This document shows, piece by piece, positions 7,744 to 11,070 of a stretch of DNA of 11,070 nt. The position numbers and the translations under genes were made by a program. Below the pieces are notes generated by a model. It worked only from the letters and a program-made list of their open reading frames with translations. It was not told where the DNA came from and made no database searches. Source of the stretch: an uncultured Porphyromonadaceae bacterium (GTDB lineage: Bacteria; Bacteroidota; Bacteroidia; Bacteroidales; Muribaculaceae). Position 1 is the stretch's first letter, and each line of letters begins with the position of its first letter. The stretch spans positions 1 to 11,070 of the forward strand of contig URWH01000051.1 of NCBI GenBank assembly GCA_900551515.1, written 5' to 3'.

Positions 7744-7778
7744 TCAGAGAACTCGGAGGGATCAGAGAATTCGGAGGG
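7744..7778. repeat. 18-bp-period tandem repeat just after the priA stop
   Basis: Two 17-base copies, TCAGAGAACTCGGAGGG at 7744-7760 and TCAGAGAATTCGGAGGG at 7762-7778, differ at one base and repeat with an 18-base period. On the coding strand each copy ends in TGA, in frame with the priA stop codon. The priA end itself (CCCTCCTGA) resembles a shortened copy. No strong stem followed by a T-run is seen, so a classical terminator is not supported. Confidence 0.8.
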
Positions 7779-7782
7779 GCTG

Positions 7783-10266
7783 TCAGGAGGGGTCGACGTC
7801 GTAGTAGACGATGGCTGTTTTGGCAGCGAGCATTCCCGATGAGCGCATCTCTACGATGGTCTGCCGCATGATCTCCTTCACCTTTTTCATCGAAGCCTCC
7901 ACCTCGACCTTGAGCATCAGCTTACGGATGTAGAGCGTCTGCACACGTCCTACAGCAGGCTCCTCGGGGCCGAACACACGGTTGCCGAAAAGCTGGCGCA
8001 GACGATGCCCGTAGGCCACGGCAAGCTCGTCGACTGCGCGGCGGTCGCGATGCTTGATGTAGATATATATCACACGGGTGAACGGGGGATAGTTGAAGCG
8101 GCGTCGCTGCTCGAGTTCGTCGTTGTAGAATCCCTCATAGTCGTGAGCCATGACGAAGGGGAACAGCGGGTGATCGGGGCAGCGCGTCTGGATGGCCACG
8201 ATGCCCCGGGTGTCGCGTCGACCGGCGCGTCCGGCCACCTGCGACATCATGTTGAAAGCGCGCTCCGTGGCGCGGAAATCAGGCTGGTTGATCAGGGTGT
8301 CGGCATTGACTATGGCCACGGCCCGGACATTGCCGAAGTCGAGGCCTTTGGTGACCATCTGCGTGCCTACGAGAATCTGCGCCTTGCCCTGCGAGAAATC
8401 GCTGATGATGTTTTCGTAGCCGTCCTTGTTGCGTGTGGTGTCGAGGTCCATACGCAGGGTGGTGACATCGCCGAAAGCGCCGGCCACCTCGTCGGCCATT
8501 CGCTCGGTGCCGTAGCCGTGGATCTCCATGGCCGGTTCGCGGCATGCCGGGCACACCTTCGGCAGCGGATAGAGAGCGCCGCAGTAATGGCATACGAGCT
8601 TGTCGATGCCCTTATGATAGGTGAGCGACACATCGCAATGCTCGCACTTGGGGGTATAGGCACACATCTTGCAGGTGGCCACCGGCGCATATCCGCGGCG
8701 GTTAAGGAATATGATGGCCTGCGAGCCCTCATCGGCCACGGCATCGCGCACTATCTTAATGGTCTCGGCGGCAAGCGCGCCGTGCATCTCACCTTTTCGC
8801 CGCGCCTTAGTGGCATCGACCAGGCGCATCTCCGGCAGATCGATGCCCGAATAGCGCTGACCGAGCGTCACAAGGCCGAAGCGGCCCGACTTAGCCTTAT
8901 AGTAAGTGTCGACGGCCGGAGTTGCCGAGCCGAGAAGCGTCTTGGCGCCGTGCATCCGCGCAAGCACCATGGCCGTATCGCGGCCGTTGTAACGCGGCGC
9001 CGGATCCTGCTGTTTGTAGCTCGACTCGTGCTCCTCGTCGACGATCACCAGCCCCAGCGAAGCAAACGGCAGGAAGATGGCCGAGCGGGCTCCTATCACC
9101 ACCATAGGCTCGCGGTTGGCGAGGATTTTACGGTAGATGTCGACGCGCTCGTTGTCGGAAAATTTCGAATGATAAATCACCACCTTGTCGCCGAAAACGC
9201 GCTGAAGCCGCACAGTGAGCTGCGTGGTGAGGGCGATCTCGGGCACGAGCATCAGAGCCTGACGACCCTGACGCAGCACGAAATCGATGAGATGGATATA
9301 GATCTCCGTCTTGCCGCTCGAGGTGACACCGTGGAGCAGCGTCACATCCTTTTCGAGCCACGAGCGGTGGATGGCTTTAAGCGCCTCGTCCTGAGCCTGG
9401 CTGAGCTGCGGCAGTGCGCCCGTGACCAGACCACGGAAACGGAAGCGGTTGACGGCGCGTTTGTAGAATTCGATGAGTCCCTTGTCGGCCAACTGCTTGA
9501 GGACGGGGCGCGTCAGGCCGGTGCGCTCGAGCAGTTCGTCCTGCGTCACTTCGCGCAGTTCCGAGCCGCGCTGCATGAAGCCCGACATCGACACGAGAGC
9601 CTGAAAAGCCTGCTGCTGACGCACTTGCGAAGCCATCGAGATCTTCGAGAAAGCCTCGCGCAGGGCCTCGTTGTCGCCCCGCTCGACGGTCAGCCGCACA
9701 TAGGTGACGGTGCGAGAGGTGTAGCGCTCGACCATCTTTTCGGATATGATCACCGCGCCCTTCTCGAGCATCGCCGTGGCGATGGCGCCGACGCCGGTGA
9801 ATCCCGTGGCCTTCTCGATTTCCGACACACGCATGCGCTTGGCCTCATGGCTGAGCACCTGCAGAATCACCGTTTCGCGCTCCGACAGCTCCGCCGAATC
9901 GGGCTCGAAGTCGGGGTTGAATTCGATAAACGTCTCGCTCTCAACCTTCAGGGCGGCTGGAAGCGCGGCGCGGAGCACATCGCCCGGCGAGCAGAGATAA
10001 TAGTCGGCCACCCAGTCCCACAGCTGAAGCTGCGGGCGGCGCACGATCGGCTCGTCGTCGAGCGTCGACACTATCTCCTTCACCTCAAAGCCACCCTCGG
10101 GCGGCTGCGGGCCGAGCGACACGACAATACCGGTGTAGAACTTACGCTGTCCGAAGGGCACGATGACCCGGTGGCCTGGGCGCACGCGGGCGGCAAGTGC
10201 CTGAGGTACAGCGTAGCTGAACGTACCGGCGATGGGGAGCGGAAGGAGGACTTCGGCGAAGGTCAT
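7783..10266 (-). CDS. priA: Primosomal protein N' (PriA), replication restart helicase
   Basis: An 827-residue superfamily 2 3'-to-5' DNA helicase that recognises stalled forks and D-loops and starts DnaB reloading. The N-terminal 3' DNA-binding domain occupies about 1-100, followed by a winged-helix region. Motif I (Walker A) is GVTSSGKT at 313-320, motif II is DEEH at 410-413, and GSATP at 446-450 is motif III. The zinc-binding insert has all eight cysteines (532, 535, 541, 544, 559, 562, 572, 575). The C-terminal helicase lobe has GTQMVTKGLDF at 634-644 and motif VI QVAGRAGR at 676-683. No key residue is missing. It is somewhat longer than the E. coli enzyme, as is usual in Bacteroidota. 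It starts 34 bases after the NUDIX stop, with no promoter box between, so the two are likely co-transcribed. Confidence 0.98.
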   Translation of the reverse strand: MTFAEVLLPLPIAGTFSYAVPQALAARVRPGHRVIVPFGQRKFYTGIVVSLGPQPPEGGFEVKEIVSTLDDEPIVRRPQLQLWDWVADYYLCSPGDVLRAALPAALKVESETFIEFNPDFEPDSAELSERETVILQVLSHEAKRMRVSEIEKATGFTGVGAIATAMLEKGAVIISEKMVERYTSRTVTYVRLTVERGDNEALREAFSKISMASQVRQQQAFQALVSMSGFMQRGSELREVTQDELLERTGLTRPVLKQLADKGLIEFYKRAVNRFRFRGLVTGALPQLSQAQDEALKAIHRSWLEKDVTLLHGVTSSGKTEIYIHLIDFVLRQGRQALMLVPEIALTTQLTVRLQRVFGDKVVIYHSKFSDNERVDIYRKILANREPMVVIGARSAIFLPFASLGLVIVDEEHESSYKQQDPAPRYNGRDTAMVLARMHGAKTLLGSATPAVDTYYKAKSGRFGLVTLGQRYSGIDLPEMRLVDATKARRKGEMHGALAAETIKIVRDAVADEGSQAIIFLNRRGYAPVATCKMCAYTPKCEHCDVSLTYHKGIDKLVCHYCGALYPLPKVCPACREPAMEIHGYGTERMADEVAGAFGDVTTLRMDLDTTRNKDGYENIISDFSQGKAQILVGTQMVTKGLDFGNVRAVAIVNADTLINQPDFRATERAFNMMSQVAGRAGRRDTRGIVAIQTRCPDHPLFPFVMAHDYEGFYNDELEQRRRFNYPPFTRVIYIYIKHRDRRAVDELAVAYGHRLRQLFGNRVFGPEEPAVGRVQTLYIRKLMLKVEVEASMKKVKEIMRQTIVEMRSSGMLAAKTAIVYYDVDPS

Positions 10267-10300
10267 ATCGTGAATGGTGAAGGAAGGTTGACGGATTGAA

Positions 10301-10906
10301 TCATCGGGCGTGTGCAGCGCCGGGGATGCCGACGGGAAGACCGCGGGAGGTGAGATAGAAATAGCGCCATAGCGGGGCGAGCATGAGCGACTGTTTCATG
10401 GTGTCGGCCATCATCATGTCGAGCAGCTCGTCGCGCGAGAGCGTGAGCACGCTTATCATCTCCGTGGGGTCGAGATGCTGACGGCCTGTCGGCACCACAT
10501 CCTCGGCCAGGAAACAGTAGGTGAGATTATTAGTGGTGGAGGGATTGCCGCTGATGACGCACTGCAGCGTCCAGCGACCGCCCGTGTAGCCGGTCTCCTC
10601 GAGGAGCTCGCGGCGGGCGGCTTCGGCAGGCGTCTCGCCCTCCTCGACAACGCCGGCGCAAAGCTCGGTCGACATGCATCCGAGGCCGTGACGATACTGG
10701 CGCACCAGCACGAAACGCCCCTCGGCAGTGATGGCTATGATGTTGACCCACGAGGGATATTCGAGCACGTAATACTCGGGATTAATCCTGCCGTCGGGCA
10801 TCAGCAGCTTGTCGCGGCGTGCCGTGAGCCAGGGCCGTCTGATGATATATTCGCTCGAGAGCACTTTCCACTGCCGGGCCTCGTTGTCGGTTTCAGTCGG
10901 TTTCAT
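10301..10906 (-). CDS. NUDIX hydrolase, ADP-ribose pyrophosphatase type
   Basis: A 201-residue cytosolic pyrophosphohydrolase. The full NUDIX box GX5EX7REUXEEXGU is present: Gly85, Glu91, and Arg99-Glu100-Leu-Leu-Glu103-Glu104-Thr-Gly106-Tyr107, so the Mg-binding catalytic glutamates are intact. Upstream, FVLVRQYRHGLG and ELCAGVVEEGE match the layout of ADP-ribose and nucleoside-diphosphate-sugar pyrophosphatases (usual form RQYR...ELPAG), with Cys in place of the common Pro. The likely reaction is hydrolysis of ADP-ribose or a related X-linked nucleoside diphosphate; exact substrate preference cannot be read. The N-terminal part, about 12-50, holds the beta-strands common to this subgroup. 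The ATG at 10906 is the only reasonable start, since the next Met is residue 36. It lies 4 bases after a TACATTTG box. priA follows 34 bases downstream. Confidence 0.95.
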   Translation of the reverse strand: MKPTETDNEARQWKVLSSEYIIRRPWLTARRDKLLMPDGRINPEYYVLEYPSWVNIIAITAEGRFVLVRQYRHGLGCMSTELCAGVVEEGETPAEAARRELLEETGYTGGRWTLQCVISGNPSTTNNLTYCFLAEDVVPTGRQHLDPTEMISVLTLSRDELLDMMMADTMKQSLMLAPLWRYFYLTSRGLPVGIPGAAHAR

Positions 10907-10910
10907 AACG

Positions 10911-10918
10911 CAAATGTA
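10911..10918 (-). promoter_or_regulatory. -7 element of the NUDIX-priA operon
   Basis: On the minus strand TACATTTG matches TAnnTTTG exactly and is followed by CGTT and the ATG at 10906. An A-run lies upstream, but there is no good TTTG -33 element at the expected spacing. The 4-base spacing to ATG is the same as at the VOC gene and predicts a leaderless or nearly leaderless mRNA that would also carry priA. Confidence 0.65.
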
Positions 10919-11070
10919 GCGATTTTTTTATGATTGGCCATCGGCATGGGAGGGGTGAACAGATTTTTAAGAGCTTGTTTAATAATAAATGTTGACGGCA
11001 GGGTCGCATAGCTTGAGTGACATTAATTACAACACAGCTCATGGAATTCAACAACAATTGTATTATAATT
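10919..11070. other. AT-rich right edge; possible start of a rightward gene
   Basis: No complete gene is seen here. An ATG at 11041-11043 on the plus strand opens MEFNNNCIII and is still open at the window end, but ten codons are too few to judge. No exact TAnnTTTG box precedes it; TAGCTTGA at 11009-11016 is one base away from the consensus. The abrupt drop in GC after the NUDIX promoter resembles the AT-rich left part of the window. Confidence 0.25.

Noticed and set aside
8005..10299. A 764-codon open frame on the plus strand opposite priA
   Set aside because: It is exactly codon-phase complementary to priA, where a stop appears only opposite the codons TTA, CTA or TCA. These are rare in this GC-rich gene, so long open frames are expected. 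The product is rich in His, Arg, Ala and Gly, with no recognisable domain.
10907..11058. A minus-strand frame of about 50 codons upstream of NUDIX as a possible small gene
   Set aside because: It runs through the NUDIX promoter and start codon, and its translation shows no membrane, toxin or other recognisable pattern.

Overview
The window looks like a chromosomal segment of a Bacteroidota (Bacteroidales) bacterium, possibly Muribaculaceae-like; the family is a guess. Four of the genes have a TAnnTTTG box, the -7 element read by the Bacteroidota primary sigma factor, just upstream of the start codon, and Shine-Dalgarno sequences are weak or absent. The gene types (a very long TamB, a DUF3943 protein and a short VOC protein) fit the same group. 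No CRISPR array, tRNA, rRNA, insertion sequence or prophage gene was seen.

Left part (1-2860), visibly more AT-rich. A membrane protein gene runs off the left edge on the minus strand. Upstream of it, on the same strand, are a VOC/glyoxalase-fold gene with a very good promoter and a secreted or envelope DUF3943 protein. Across a 203-base intergenic region from DUF3943 lies a divergent AraC-type regulator on the plus strand. A 31-bp tandem duplication spans the VOC stop codon.

Right part (2924-10906), GC-rich, all minus strand. Read in transcription order it holds a NUDIX hydrolase of ADP-ribose pyrophosphatase type, then priA (primosomal replication-restart helicase) 34 bases downstream and probably in the same operon, then tamB (envelope lipid-transport/assembly factor) with its own -7 box. 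tamB and the AraC gene converge with only 64 bases between them. The right edge (10919-11070) returns to AT-rich sequence and may hold the first codons of a rightward gene.

The most useful corrections are start codons. Promoter boxes place the AraC start at the ATG at 1960, not the GTG at 1909, and the TamB start at the ATG at 7624, not the TTG at 7636. The VOC and NUDIX genes have the -7 box only 4 bases before ATG, which predicts leaderless or nearly leaderless mRNAs. Very long open frames on the plus strand opposite tamB and priA are codon-phase shadows, not genes. I found no clear new defence or mobile system here; this is mostly a housekeeping locus beside a small, less familiar envelope/regulator cluster.
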